NCBI GenBank assembly: GCA_003512805.1
Contig: DOOK01000008.1
Span: 1-5,070, forward strand
Source of the DNA: Erwinia sp.
Lineage (GTDB): Bacteria > Pseudomonadota > Gammaproteobacteria > Enterobacterales > Enterobacteriaceae
Length of the DNA: 5,070 nt
Reading direction: 5' to 3'
The position numbers and the translations under genes were made by a program. Below are positions 1 through 5,070 of this stretch, piece after piece (the first letter of the stretch is position 1; each line of letters starts with the position of its first letter). A model generated the notes under the pieces. That model saw only the letters and a program-made list of their open reading frames with translations, was not told where the DNA came from and searched no databases.

Positions 1-356
1 TGGCGGTCCAGCTGCGCGATACGTTTTGAGAGGTCGTCCAGTGCGGTTTTGCTGGCGCTCAGCTTACGCTCCAGCACCATCATGCTCAGGGTATAGCGGG
101 TCAGCTCCGCACCTGCGCCGTGACGACTGCTGCTGTTCAGCACCGCAATCAGCGTCTCCAGGCCGAAGCGCAGGTTTTCCTCTTTGCCGCCGTAAACGGC
201 CAGCGTTGAGGCGGGATTAAGATCGACCACGCTCGACAGCGACACCTTCAGCGACTCGGGCGGGCAGTGTCCCTGATGCGCCAGCTGCTGTACCAGATGC
301 GCGCCCTGGCAAATGCCCGCGAGGGCCAGCGTAATATCGTAATAATTTTTTGCCAC
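1..356 (-). CDS. hflD: HflD, high frequency lysogenization protein (N-terminal part, cut by window edge)
   Basis: This is the first 118 codons of a protein that is about 213 residues long in E. coli; the rest lies beyond base 1. The frame begins [19 protein letters not shown] and continues through a conserved stretch with STLAVYGG and [17 protein letters not shown], which I recognise as HflD. The start is GTG at 356-354, chosen because AGGAG sits 5 bases upstream and the family begins at this residue. In E. coli HflD is a peripheral inner-membrane protein that binds the lambda CII activator and lowers lysogenization; its cellular role away from phage is not settled. It lies 50 bases downstream of mnmA on the same strand, and in E. 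coli purB follows, which would fall outside this window. No frameshift is visible in the part shown. Confidence 0.93.
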   Translation of the reverse strand, partial: MAKNYYDITLALAGICQGAHLVQQLAHQGHCPPESLKVSLSSVVDLNPASTLAVYGGKEENLRFGLETLIAVLNSSSRHGAGAELTRYTLSMMVLERKLSASKTALDDLSKRIAQLDR

Positions 357-360
357 GGTA

Positions 361-366
361 ACTCCT
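361..366 (-). promoter_or_regulatory. Ribosome binding site of hflD, supports a GTG start
   Basis: The minus strand reads AGGAGTTACC directly before GTG, giving a near-consensus Shine-Dalgarno sequence with 5 bases between AGGAG and the start codon. Because the start is GTG, an ATG-only search would miss the true 5' end of hflD. This site settles it. Confidence 0.8.
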
Positions 367-375
367 GTATGCGCC

Positions 376-397
376 GCCGGGCGGTTTGCCGCACGGC
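376..397 (-). other. GC-rich hairpin between mnmA and hflD
   Basis: The two arms GCCG-x-GCGG (376-384) and CCGC-x-CGGC (389-397) form a 4 + 4 bp stem with one mismatch and a 4-base loop. There is no run of T after it on either strand, so it is not a normal intrinsic terminator. It could stabilise the mnmA 3' end or slow transcription into hflD; that role is inference only. Confidence 0.4.
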
Positions 398-406
398 ATC
401 ACCTTT

Positions 407-1504
407 TTAAAGCGGGAGGCGCTCTTCGATAATGCCGCCGCCCAGACAAATGTCGCCCTGATAAAAGACGGCGGACTGGCCTGGCGTAACGGCAGCAACC
501 GGCTCGTCAAAACGCACGTCCAGACGATCGGGCCCCAGCGGCGTTACCGTACAGGGAATATCGCTCTGGCGATAGCGGGTTTTCACCGTGCAGCGCACTG
601 GCGCGGTAAGAGATTCGCGATCGACCAGGTGCAGCTGCTGGGCAATCAGCCCAACCGACATCAGGCGCGGGTGGTCGTGGCCCTGTGCAACGACCAGCAG
701 GTTATTAGCAACGTCTTTATCCACCACGTACCATGGCTCTTCGCTGCCCTCTTTCGTTCCGCCAATCCCCAGTCCCTTGCGCTGGCCCAGCGTATGGTAC
801 ATCAGCCCCTGGTGCTCGCCCACGACGTCGCCTTCCGTACTGACGATTGCGCCGGGTTGAGCGGGCAGATAGCGCCCCAGGAAATCGCGGAACTTGCGTT
901 CACCGATAAAGCAGATGCCGGTAGAGTCTTTCTTCTTCGCCGTGACCAGCTCCAGATCTTCGGCGATGCGGCGCACTTCCGGCTTGGTTAGCTCGCCAAC
1001 GGGAAAGAGGCTCTGCGCAATTTGCTCATGGCCCAGCGTATACAGGAAGTAGCTTTGGTCTTTATTGTCGTCCAGGCCACGTAAAAGCTGGCTTTTGCCG
1101 TCAACATCACGACGACGCACATAGTGCCCGGTAGCGATAAAATCCGCGCCAAGATCTTCAGCAGCGAACTCCAGGAAGGCTTTGAATTTGATCTCTTTGT
1201 TGCAGAGAATATCCGGGTTAGGCGTGCGTCCGGCTTTATATTCTTCAAGGAAATGCTCGAACACGTTGTCCCAGTATTCCGCCGCAAAGTTGACCGTATG
1301 CAGAGGGATACCCAGCTTGTCGCAGACCGCCTGCGCATCGGCCAGGTCTTCCGCGGCGGTACAGTATTCCTCACCGTCATCCTCTTCCCAGTTTTTCATA
1401 AACAGGCCTTCAACCTGATAACCCTGCTGTTGCAGTAACCAGGCAGAAACGGAGGAGTCCACACCGCCGGACATTCCGACGATCACTTTTTTATTTAACG
1501 ACAT
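407..1504 (-). CDS. mnmA: MnmA, tRNA-uridine 2-sulfurtransferase
   Basis: MnmA activates U34 in the anticodon of tRNA-Lys, tRNA-Glu and tRNA-Gln with ATP and replaces the 2-oxygen with sulfur passed along the IscS-Tus relay, the s2 step of mnm5s2U synthesis in the cytoplasm. The 365-residue product (368 in E. coli) has the PP-loop SGGVDSS at residues 12-18, the catalytic cysteine Cys101 in PNPDILCN, and the persulfide-carrying Cys198 in STGICFI, followed by the C-terminal barrel part ending [11 protein letters not shown]. The ATG at 1504 is chosen because the protein then starts [14 protein letters not shown] like its relatives; the frame stays open a further 28 codons upstream, but that stretch runs back past the nudJ stop and looks non-coding. 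The site before this ATG has only a weak Shine-Dalgarno sequence. The gene lies 58 bases after nudJ and 50 before hflD on the same strand, so co-transcription is likely. Confidence 0.97.
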   Translation of the reverse strand: MSLNKKVIVGMSGGVDSSVSAWLLQQQGYQVEGLFMKNWEEDDGEEYCTAAEDLADAQAVCDKLGIPLHTVNFAAEYWDNVFEHFLEEYKAGRTPNPDILCNKEIKFKAFLEFAAEDLGADFIATGHYVRRRDVDGKSQLLRGLDDNKDQSYFLYTLGHEQIAQSLFPVGELTKPEVRRIAEDLELVTAKKKDSTGICFIGERKFRDFLGRYLPAQPGAIVSTEGDVVGEHQGLMYHTLGQRKGLGIGGTKEGSEEPWYVVDKDVANNLLVVAQGHDHPRLMSVGLIAQQLHLVDRESLTAPVRCTVKTRYRQSDIPCTVTPLGPDRLDVRFDEPVAAVTPGQSAVFYQGDICLGGGIIEERLPL

Positions 1505-1562
1505 GAGAAATACCCGACTTTGAGTTGCAGTTAAAGGCTGCACTTTAAAATTGCGGCATATT

Positions 1563-2039
1563 CTACCACGCGTCAGCGGCGGGCGCATCCTCGCTAAAGG
1601 GCCACTGAAACGCGCTCAGTACCTCAAGCGGGTAGCGGACGTCCTGCTGATAAATCCGTAAACTTTCCGCAACCAGCGGAGAACGGAGCTTTTTAGCGCC
1701 GATAATCGCGTCCGGCGGCAACCATAATGCCCGATCGATATCGCGATCCTGAGGGCTGGTCGGCAGCATTTTCGGTAAATCGAGCGCGAACAAAAAACGC
1801 AGAAACGGCGTATTGTCGGGCGCGATCCACTGGTGCAGACGCAAAAAAGCCTGGGGGACAGCCTCAAGGCCTGTTTCTTCGTTCAATTCGCGCGCGGCGG
1901 CCTGTAACAGGGTCTCGTTGGCTTCAAGGTGGCCGGCGGGCTGATTCCAGGTTGCGCGGCCGCGTACCATCTCTTCGACCACCAAAAAATGGCCTTCTGC
2001 CTGAACGACGGTTGCTACGGTAACGTGCGGTTTAAACAT
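1563..2039 (-). CDS. nudJ: NudJ, Nudix phosphatase (thiamin-pyrimidine and nucleotide pyrophosphatase)
   Basis: The 158-residue protein starts [12 protein letters not shown] and carries a complete Nudix box at residues 36-58: Gly36, five residues, Glu42, seven residues, Arg50-Glu51-Leu52, Glu54-Glu55, Gly57-Leu58. The metal-binding glutamates are intact, so the enzyme should be active. E. coli NudJ (YmfB) hydrolyses nucleoside di- and triphosphates and also hydroxymethylpyrimidine pyrophosphate, a thiamin precursor; this substrate range is inferred from orthology. The [17 protein letters not shown] block and the [10 protein letters not shown] block are typical of the NudJ group. The C-terminus runs on as [10 protein letters not shown], about five residues longer than in E. 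coli. The ATG follows AAGGAG by 5 bases and the rluE stop by only 2, so translation is probably coupled to rluE. Confidence 0.95.
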   Translation of the reverse strand: MFKPHVTVATVVQAEGHFLVVEEMVRGRATWNQPAGHLEANETLLQAAARELNEETGLEAVPQAFLRLHQWIAPDNTPFLRFLFALDLPKMLPTSPQDRDIDRALWLPPDAIIGAKKLRSPLVAESLRIYQQDVRYPLEVLSAFQWPFSEDAPAADAW

Positions 2040-2041
2040 GC

Positions 2042-2695
2042 TTACTCCTTGCTGTTAAAAGCCTGAAGAGGGAAGTCGCCGGTAACGTCGCGCCATTCGC
2101 CGGGCGATAAATTTTGCAGTGCCGTATTGCCCATAGCAAAGCGGATCAGACGCAGGGTAGGAAAGCCGATATGGGCGGTCATACGTCGCACCTGACGGTT
2201 TCTTCCCTCGAACAACGTGATTTTCAGCCAGCTGGTGGGAATGGCTTTGCGTTCGCGCACCGGCGGGTTGCGCGGCCAGAGCCACTCAGGTTCCGGGACG
2301 ATTTCTATCCCAGCGGGCAGAGTAGAACCATCTTTCAGATTAACGCCATCGCGCAGCGGCTGAATATCGCTCTCCACCGGGACGCCTTCCACCTGAACAT
2401 AATAGATTTTCCCGGTACGTTTGCCCGGCTGGGTCAGTGTAGCCTGGAGGGCACCATCGTTAGTCAACACCATCAGCCCTTCGCTGTCGCGGTCCAGGCG
2501 GCCGGCGGCATAAACGCCGCTAATGGGAATAAAATCTTTCAGCGTGCGGCGACCTGCCTCGTCGCTGAACTGCGGCAGCACGTCAAAAGGTTTGTTAAAA
2601 ACGATAACACGCCTTGGCCCCTTATCGACGGGTTTCGCGCTACGGGCCGGGCTGAAACGTTTAAGGCGGTGATTATTAACGGAAGATTTACGCAT
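2042..2695 (-). CDS. rluE: RluE, 23S rRNA pseudouridine(2457) synthase
   Basis: RluE converts U2457 of 23S rRNA, near the peptidyl transferase centre, to pseudouridine. The 217-residue product belongs to the RsuA-type branch of pseudouridine synthases. A basic N-terminal tail ([21 protein letters not shown]) is followed by motif I around [11 protein letters not shown] (33-43), motif [19 protein letters not shown] (65-81) with catalytic Asp68, the KIYYVQVEG strand (96-104), [10 protein letters not shown] (163-172) and LRLIRFAMG (181-189). No separate N-terminal S4 domain is seen, as expected for this subfamily. The ATG at 2695 is the only reasonable start, since an in-frame TGA lies six codons upstream; the ribosome site before it is weak. 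It is the first gene of the minus-strand cluster and is divergent from icd, with 131 bases between the two start codons. Confidence 0.95.
   Translation of the reverse strand: MRKSSVNNHRLKRFSPARSAKPVDKGPRRVIVFNKPFDVLPQFSDEAGRRTLKDFIPISGVYAAGRLDRDSEGLMVLTNDGALQATLTQPGKRTGKIYYVQVEGVPVESDIQPLRDGVNLKDGSTLPAGIEIVPEPEWLWPRNPPVRERKAIPTSWLKITLFEGRNRQVRRMTAHIGFPTLRLIRFAMGNTALQNLSPGEWRDVTGDFPLQAFNSKE
2045..2050 (-). promoter_or_regulatory. Ribosome binding site of nudJ inside the end of rluE
   Basis: AAGGAG on the minus strand lies in the last codons of rluE and 5 bases before the nudJ ATG. A ribosome terminating on rluE would finish almost on top of this site, the usual layout for translational coupling. 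Confidence 0.75.
2653..2664 (+). promoter_or_regulatory. Candidate Cra (FruR) operator
   Basis: TGAAACGTTTAA matches the palindromic Cra consensus TGAAACGTTTCA at 11 of 12 positions. It lies inside the rluE reading frame, over the codons for Leu-Lys-Arg-Phe near residue 12-15, about 124 bases upstream of the predicted icd start site. Cra is known to activate icd in E. coli when glycolytic sugar phosphates are low. The match is seen directly; binding is inferred. The site is partly constrained by the protein sequence, so some of the match could be chance. Confidence 0.6.
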
Positions 2696-2723
2696 AGTCT
2701 TTGCACTTGTTCACAATGGGCGC

Positions 2724-2752
2724 ATTATAACGCAAAGCGGTGAAGATTGGCG
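2724..2752 (-). promoter_or_regulatory. Candidate sigma-70 promoter of rluE and downstream genes
   Basis: The minus strand has a perfect TATAAT at 2729-2724, about 29 bases upstream of the rluE ATG. A -35 hexamer at 17-base spacing would be CGCCAA at 2752-2747, which is poor, so the promoter may be weak or need an activator. The predicted leader is only about 22 bases. Its -35 position falls on the same six base pairs as the -35 proposed for icd. Confidence 0.5.
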
Positions 2753-2775
2753 CGGCGTGAATATTCGAGTAGTAT
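2747..2775 (+). promoter_or_regulatory. Candidate sigma-70 promoter of icd
   Basis: TTGGCG (2747-2752) and TAGTAT (2770-2775) each match the consensus at 4 of 6 positions with an ideal 17-base spacer. The transcript would start near 2782 and carry a leader of roughly 45 bases. E. coli icd has more than one promoter, so another start within 2700-2826 is possible. Confidence 0.45.
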
Positions 2776-2786
2776 TGACGCGCATC

Positions 2787-2801
2787 TTACAAATCATTAA
2801 C
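2787..2801 (-). promoter_or_regulatory. Candidate ArcA-P box at icd
   Basis: Read on the minus strand, GTTAATGATTTGTAA matches the 15-base ArcA consensus GTTAATTAAATGTTA at 11 positions, including all of GTTAAT. It sits about +5 to +20 from the predicted icd start, a position suited to repression. ArcA is known to repress icd in E. coli under low oxygen. AT-rich sequence makes weak matches common, so this is a moderate call. Confidence 0.45.
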
Positions 2802-2826
2802 AAAAAAGCGCTCGAAGGAGAGGTTA

Positions 2827-4077
2827 ATGGAAAGCAAAGTAGTTGTTCCGGCGGAAGGTCAGAAAATCACCCTGGATCAGGGCAAGCTGAACGTCCCAAA
2901 CAATCCAATCATCCCTTTTATTGAAGGGGACGGTATTGGGGTCGACGTTTCTCCCGTGATGATCAAGGTGGTCGATGCCGCCGTGCAGAAAGCTTATAAC
3001 GGTGAGCGTAAAATTTCCTGGATGGAAATTTATACCGGCGAGAAATCAGTAGAACTGTACGGTCAGGATGTCTGGCTGCCACAGGAGACCCTCGATTTAA
3101 TCAAAGAGTACCGTGTGGCAATTAAAGGCCCACTGACCACGCCAGTTGGCGGCGGTATTCGTTCCCTGAACGTGGCTCTGCGCCAGCAGCTGGATCTCTA
3201 CATCTGTCTGCGCCCGGTCCGTTACTATACCGGCACGCCAAGCCCGGTTAAGCGTCCTGAAGAGACCGATATGGTGATCTTCCGCGAGAACTCCGAAGAT
3301 ATCTATGCCGGTATCGAGTGGAAAGCCGGTACGCCGGAAGCGGATAAAGTGATCAAGTTCCTGCGCGATGAAATGGGCGTGAAGAAAATTCGCTTCCCTG
3401 AGCAGTGCGGTATCGGCGTCAAGCCTTGTTCAGAAGCAGGCACCAAACGTCTGGTACGTGCGGCCATTGAATACGCTATCACTAACGATCGCGACTCTGT
3501 GACCCTGGTACACAAAGGCAACATCATGAAGTTCACCGAAGGCGCTTTCAAAGACTGGGGTTACCAGCTGGCGAAAGAAGAGTTCGGCGGCGAGCTGATT
3601 GACGGTGGCCCGTGGATGAAGATCAAGAACCCGAACACCGGCAAAGAAATCGTGATTAAAGACGTGATTGCCGATGCGTTCCTGCAGCAGATCCTGCTGC
3701 GTCCGGCAGAATACGACGTCATCGCCTGTATGAACCTGAACGGTGACTACATCTCCGACGCCCTGGCGGCGCAGGTTGGCGGTATCGGTATTGCGCCTGG
3801 CGCCAACATCGGCGACGAATGCGCGCTGTTTGAAGCGACTCACGGCACAGCGCCTAAATATGCTGGTCAGGATAAAGTGAACCCGGGTTCCGTTATTCTG
3901 TCCGCAGAAATGATGCTGCGTCACATGGAGTGGTTCGAAGCCGCAGACCTGATTGTTAAAGGTATGGAAGGCGCCATCGCGGCTAAAACCGTCACCTATG
4001 ACTTCGAACGTCTGATGGACGGCGCTAAGCTGCTGAAATCTTCAGAGTTTGGCGATGCTATGATTCAGCACATGTAA
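2827..4077 (+). CDS. icd: Isocitrate dehydrogenase, NADP-dependent
   Basis: This TCA-cycle enzyme oxidises isocitrate to 2-oxoglutarate and CO2, making NADPH, as a cytoplasmic homodimer. The 416-residue product has the same length as E. coli Icd and aligns without gaps by eye. Substrate residues Ser113, Asn115, Arg119, Arg129, Arg153, Tyr160 and Lys230 are present, as are the metal-binding Asp283, Asp307 and Asp311. NADP specificity is indicated by Lys344, Tyr345, Tyr391 and Arg395. Ser113 in GGGIRSLN is the site phosphorylated by AceK to divert isocitrate to the glyoxylate shunt. The ATG follows AAGGAG (2815-2820) by 6 bases. The last residues, AMIQHM, differ from the K-12 end (AIIENM), within the segment that phage 21 and e14 use as attachment site and can replace. 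Control by Cra and ArcA is suggested by sites upstream, and an intrinsic terminator follows 19 bases after the stop codon. Confidence 0.98.
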   Translation: MESKVVVPAEGQKITLDQGKLNVPNNPIIPFIEGDGIGVDVSPVMIKVVDAAVQKAYNGERKISWMEIYTGEKSVELYGQDVWLPQETLDLIKEYRVAIKGPLTTPVGGGIRSLNVALRQQLDLYICLRPVRYYTGTPSPVKRPEETDMVIFRENSEDIYAGIEWKAGTPEADKVIKFLRDEMGVKKIRFPEQCGIGVKPCSEAGTKRLVRAAIEYAITNDRDSVTLVHKGNIMKFTEGAFKDWGYQLAKEEFGGELIDGGPWMKIKNPNTGKEIVIKDVIADAFLQQILLRPAEYDVIACMNLNGDYISDALAAQVGGIGIAPGANIGDECALFEATHGTAPKYAGQDKVNPGSVILSAEMMLRHMEWFEAADLIVKGMEGAIAAKTVTYDFERLMDGAKLLKSSEFGDAMIQHM

Positions 4078-4096
4078 GCTGAGTTTTGCAATATGT

Positions 4097-4131
4097 AGCC
4101 AACATAGATGTAATATTTATGTTGGCTTTTC
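4097..4131 (+). terminator. Intrinsic terminator of icd
   Basis: AGCCAACATA (4097-4106) and TATGTTGGCT (4118-4127) form a perfect 10-bp stem with an 11-base loop, followed by a T-rich run (TTTCT). It lies 19 bases after the icd stop codon and should end the icd transcript. Confidence 0.85.
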
Positions 4132-4146
4132 TCTTCCTCGTCCTTT

Positions 4147-4182
4147 CCCCAAAACTTCCCAAAACTCTTCCCCAAAAAAACT
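4147..4182. repeat. Three short tandem CCCAAAACT-like motifs
   Basis: CCCCAAAACTT (4147-4157), CCCAAAACTCTT (4158-4169) and CCCCAAAAAAACT (4170-4182) are three imperfect copies of one motif, 11-13 bases apart. Spacing near one helical turn would suit a protein binding array. No bound protein is recognised. Confidence 0.5.
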
Positions 4183-4442
4183 GGCTATAAAATATGCTGC
4201 TCAGACGGCTGCAACCGTCCCGTCTTTTCCACGGTCATCATGCAATTTTACCGTCTGTTGGGTAACTTATGACCGGATAATTTTTGTGTATCGAGCTCAG
4301 CGCTACGCAGAACCCTAACGGCGAATGGATAACTGACTCCCGGTATCCAGCAGATAAAAATTGCTAAGAAGTAGATTGTTTTTCTGCGTTGCCTGAAGGC
4401 CGGGGCTGATTAAATCCGAATATTTTGGCCAGCTGTTAACGG

Positions 4443-4465
4443 AAAAGCTTCATCTTATAGCTTTT
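4443..4465 (+). repeat. AT-rich 7-bp inverted repeat
   Basis: AAAAGCT (4443-4449) and AGCTTTT (4459-4465) form a perfect 7-bp stem with a 9-base loop. Its low GC content makes it a weak terminator on either strand; chance cannot be excluded. Confidence 0.35.
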
Positions 4466-4477
4466 GCTGTTTAGCGG

Positions 4478-4502
4478 TTTTTACAGAGATTTCCTGTAAA
4501 AA
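4478..4502. repeat. Perfect 9-bp inverted repeat
   Basis: TTTTTACAG (4478-4486) and CTGTAAAAA (4494-4502) are exact reverse complements around a 7-base loop. The right arm shares its five A residues with the left arm of the next inverted repeat, so the two hairpins cannot form together. Confidence 0.6.
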
Positions 4503-4542
4503 TTCACAAAAAAACGGGTAGAAATGATTGGGTGAATTTTTT
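4498..4542 (+). repeat. Perfect 10-bp inverted repeat ending in T6, terminator-like
   Basis: AAAAATTCAC (4498-4507) and GTGAATTTTT (4532-4541) pair perfectly around a 24-base loop, and the run of six T ends at 4542. On the plus strand this looks like a low-GC terminator; the stem has only three GC pairs, so its strength would be modest. Confidence 0.45.
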
Positions 4543-4619
4543 ATTTGCGGGCGAAAGAGAAGCAGACAGTGACTAAAATAATACTGGCGGAAAAGATTGT
4601 AAAAACGGTTGCCGTTAAA

Positions 4620-4683
4620 CCGGCCTGTGTAATGAATTGAGCATAGTCGCCAAAGAGTATCAGGCCGGGCTTTTACTGGCCTG
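4620..4683. repeat. Three GGCCTG arms forming alternative hairpins, possible bidirectional terminator
   Basis: CCGGCCTG (4620-4627) pairs perfectly with CAGGCCGG (4661-4668), which is followed by GCTTTT. The same CAGGCC also pairs with GGCCTG (4678-4683), followed by the T-rich TTAGTTTATTTATT on the plus strand. On the minus strand the second hairpin begins 5 bases after the stop codon of the small ORF and could mark its transcript end. Which fold forms is unknown. Confidence 0.45.
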
Positions 4684-4688
4684 TTAGT

Positions 4689-4877
4689 TTATTTATTAAA
4701 CAGGCGATTGCAGGCCACGCCTGAGGCAATCAAAAATATCAATATCTTCAATGCTGCAAAATCTTGCCAGTACGTAAAAACGAGGAAAGCAAAAATAAGC
4801 GTTAAGAACAAAGGTAACTTTACGCAAAGCCATTCCCAAATGAGCTCTTTCCACCAATACCTGAACATTTTTTTCAT
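4689..4877 (-). CDS. Small two-helix membrane protein of unknown function
   Basis: I do not recognise this 62-residue ORF. It begins MKKMFRYWWKELIWEWLC, a basic and tryptophan-rich segment, followed by a hydrophobic stretch at about 20-37 (KLPLFLTLIFAFLVFTYW), a short polar turn, and a second one at about 43-57 (AALKILIFLIASGVA), ending with the basic tail CNRLFNK. That is the pattern of a small inner-membrane protein, possibly with both ends in the cytoplasm. AAGG lies 8 bases before the ATG; a second ATG three codons on is an alternative start. It stands alone, in AT-rich DNA downstream of icd and on the opposite strand, with a hairpin just after its stop. It could be a stress or sensor-modulating small protein, a toxin-like peptide or an accessory gene; none of these is supported directly. 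An overlapping opposite-strand frame starting at TTG looks like a shadow. Confidence 0.55.
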   Translation of the reverse strand: MKKMFRYWWKELIWEWLCVKLPLFLTLIFAFLVFTYWQDFAALKILIFLIASGVACNRLFNK

Positions 4878-4885
4878 TTTTTTAG

Positions 4886-4889
4886 CCTT
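4886..4889 (-). promoter_or_regulatory. Ribosome binding site of the small membrane protein ORF
   Basis: AAGG on the minus strand is separated from the ATG at 4877 by 8 bases, mostly A. It supports translation of the ORF from this ATG. Confidence 0.45.
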
Positions 4890-4980
4890 ATGCTCGTCCC
4901 TACTCTTTTCTTATTCACCTGGAAAACGGGGAGCCTGTTATCTTTCTCAACGGCCATCGTTCTTGTTAACAAACAGATTC

Positions 4981-5004
4981 TTTTCCCGAATTTTACCGGG
5001 AAAA
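4981..5004. repeat. Inverted repeat around a -10-like hexamer, possible operator
   Basis: TTTTCCCG (4981-4988) and CGGGAAAA (4997-5004) are perfect reverse complements around 8 bases. The centre contains TAAAAT on the minus strand (4995-4990), a fair -10 box pointing toward the small ORF about 105 bases away, but no good -35 was found. The arms carry A, not T, after the stem on both strands, so this is not a terminator. A dimeric repressor site is one reading. Confidence 0.35.
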
Positions 5005-5049
5005 AGTGCTCAATTGGCAGGGTAATAACCAGAAAAAGCATTAAAACTA

Positions 5050-5070
5050 CCTTTCTTCCTTTCTTCCTTT
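5050..5070. repeat. Octamer tandem repeat CCTTTCTT running off the window
   Basis: CCTTTCTT is repeated exactly at 5050-5057 and 5058-5065 and continues as CCTTT to the last base. The total copy number cannot be seen. The minus strand is pure purine here. Confidence 0.6.

Larger units (their letters stand above)
4132..4688. other. AT-rich spacer with repeats, no supported gene
   Basis: This stretch separates the icd terminator from the next ORF. Plus-strand ATG codons soon meet stops: ATG at 4240 gives only 10 residues, and those at 4269 and 4326 give two or three. No tRNA, known riboswitch, insertion-sequence end or copy of the icd 3' end was recognised. It does hold tandem CCCAAAACT-like motifs (4147-4182) and several inverted repeats with competing arms (4202-4257, 4478-4541, 4620-4683). 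It could be an untranslated region, an unrecognised small RNA locus or decayed accessory DNA; the sequence alone does not decide. Confidence 0.6.

Noticed and set aside
376..397. Terminator or REP element between mnmA and hflD
   Set aside because: The hairpin has no T run on either strand and does not match the REP consensus I know, so it is listed only as a hairpin.
386..991. Long plus-strand ORF of 201 codons opposite mnmA
   Set aside because: It is the antisense shadow of mnmA, whose PP-loop and both catalytic cysteines are intact on the other strand.
1505..1588. 28-codon N-terminal extension of mnmA from ATG at 1588
   Set aside because: It would overlap the end of nudJ, resembles no MnmA N-terminus, and the start at 1504 gives the usual family length.
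2114..2743. Plus-strand ORF of 209 codons opposite rluE
   Set aside because: It is antisense to a well-conserved pseudouridine synthase and has no recognisable domain or convincing ribosome site.
3430..3924. Minus-strand ORF of 164 codons inside icd
   Set aside because: It lies fully within icd, which is complete and conserved; the open frame follows from icd codon bias.
3978..4160. Possible duplicated attachment core from a prophage in icd
   Set aside because: I looked for a second copy of the icd 3' end in 4080-5070 and found none, so no att pair can be claimed inside the window.
4708..5025. Plus-strand 105-codon frame opposite the small membrane protein
   Set aside because: It starts with TTG without a clear ribosome site and its sequence looks random. 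The minus-strand ORF has better start signals and a coherent membrane pattern.

Overview
The window looks like a core chromosomal segment of an enterobacterium (order Enterobacterales; an Enterobacter, Klebsiella, Citrobacter or Kosakonia type genome fits, but the genus cannot be fixed by eye). The order hflD, mnmA, nudJ, rluE on the minus strand, divergent from icd on the plus strand, is the E. coli arrangement. The proteins are recognisable by motif and length as orthologues of the E. coli ones. Gene-rich DNA up to about 4080 is GC-rich; the rest is clearly AT-richer (hand counts: about 63% GC in 3181-3240 inside icd, about 35% in 4501-4560 and in 4861-4920).

Minus-strand cluster, 1-2729. 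Transcription probably starts just upstream of rluE and runs through rluE (23S rRNA pseudouridine synthase), nudJ (Nudix phosphatase), mnmA (tRNA 2-thiouridylase) and hflD (membrane-associated regulator, cut by the window edge). The rluE and nudJ genes are 2 bases apart and probably translationally coupled; gaps of 58 and 50 bases follow. Two of the four genes modify RNA used in translation.

Divergent control region, 2650-2826. It holds a perfect TATAAT for rluE, a plausible sigma-70 promoter for icd, an 11/12 match to the Cra (FruR) operator inside the 5' end of rluE, and an ArcA-like box just downstream of the predicted icd promoter. This fits the known control of icd by carbon flux and oxygen in E. 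coli.

icd, 2827-4077, encodes full-length NADP isocitrate dehydrogenase with the Ser113 that AceK phosphorylates, and ends in a strong intrinsic terminator. The 3' end of icd is a classic integration site for lambdoid elements (phage 21, e14), so the AT-rich tail after it is where accessory DNA would be expected.

Tail, 4132-5070. No recognisable gene is seen until a 62-codon minus-strand ORF at 4689-4877, which encodes a plausible two-helix membrane protein of unknown function. The roughly 550 bases before it carry several inverted and direct repeats but no supported ORF. There is no integrase, transposase, tRNA or CRISPR in the window, and no duplicated icd end was found by eye. Nothing here proves a new system; the small membrane protein and the structured AT-rich spacer are the least explained parts.
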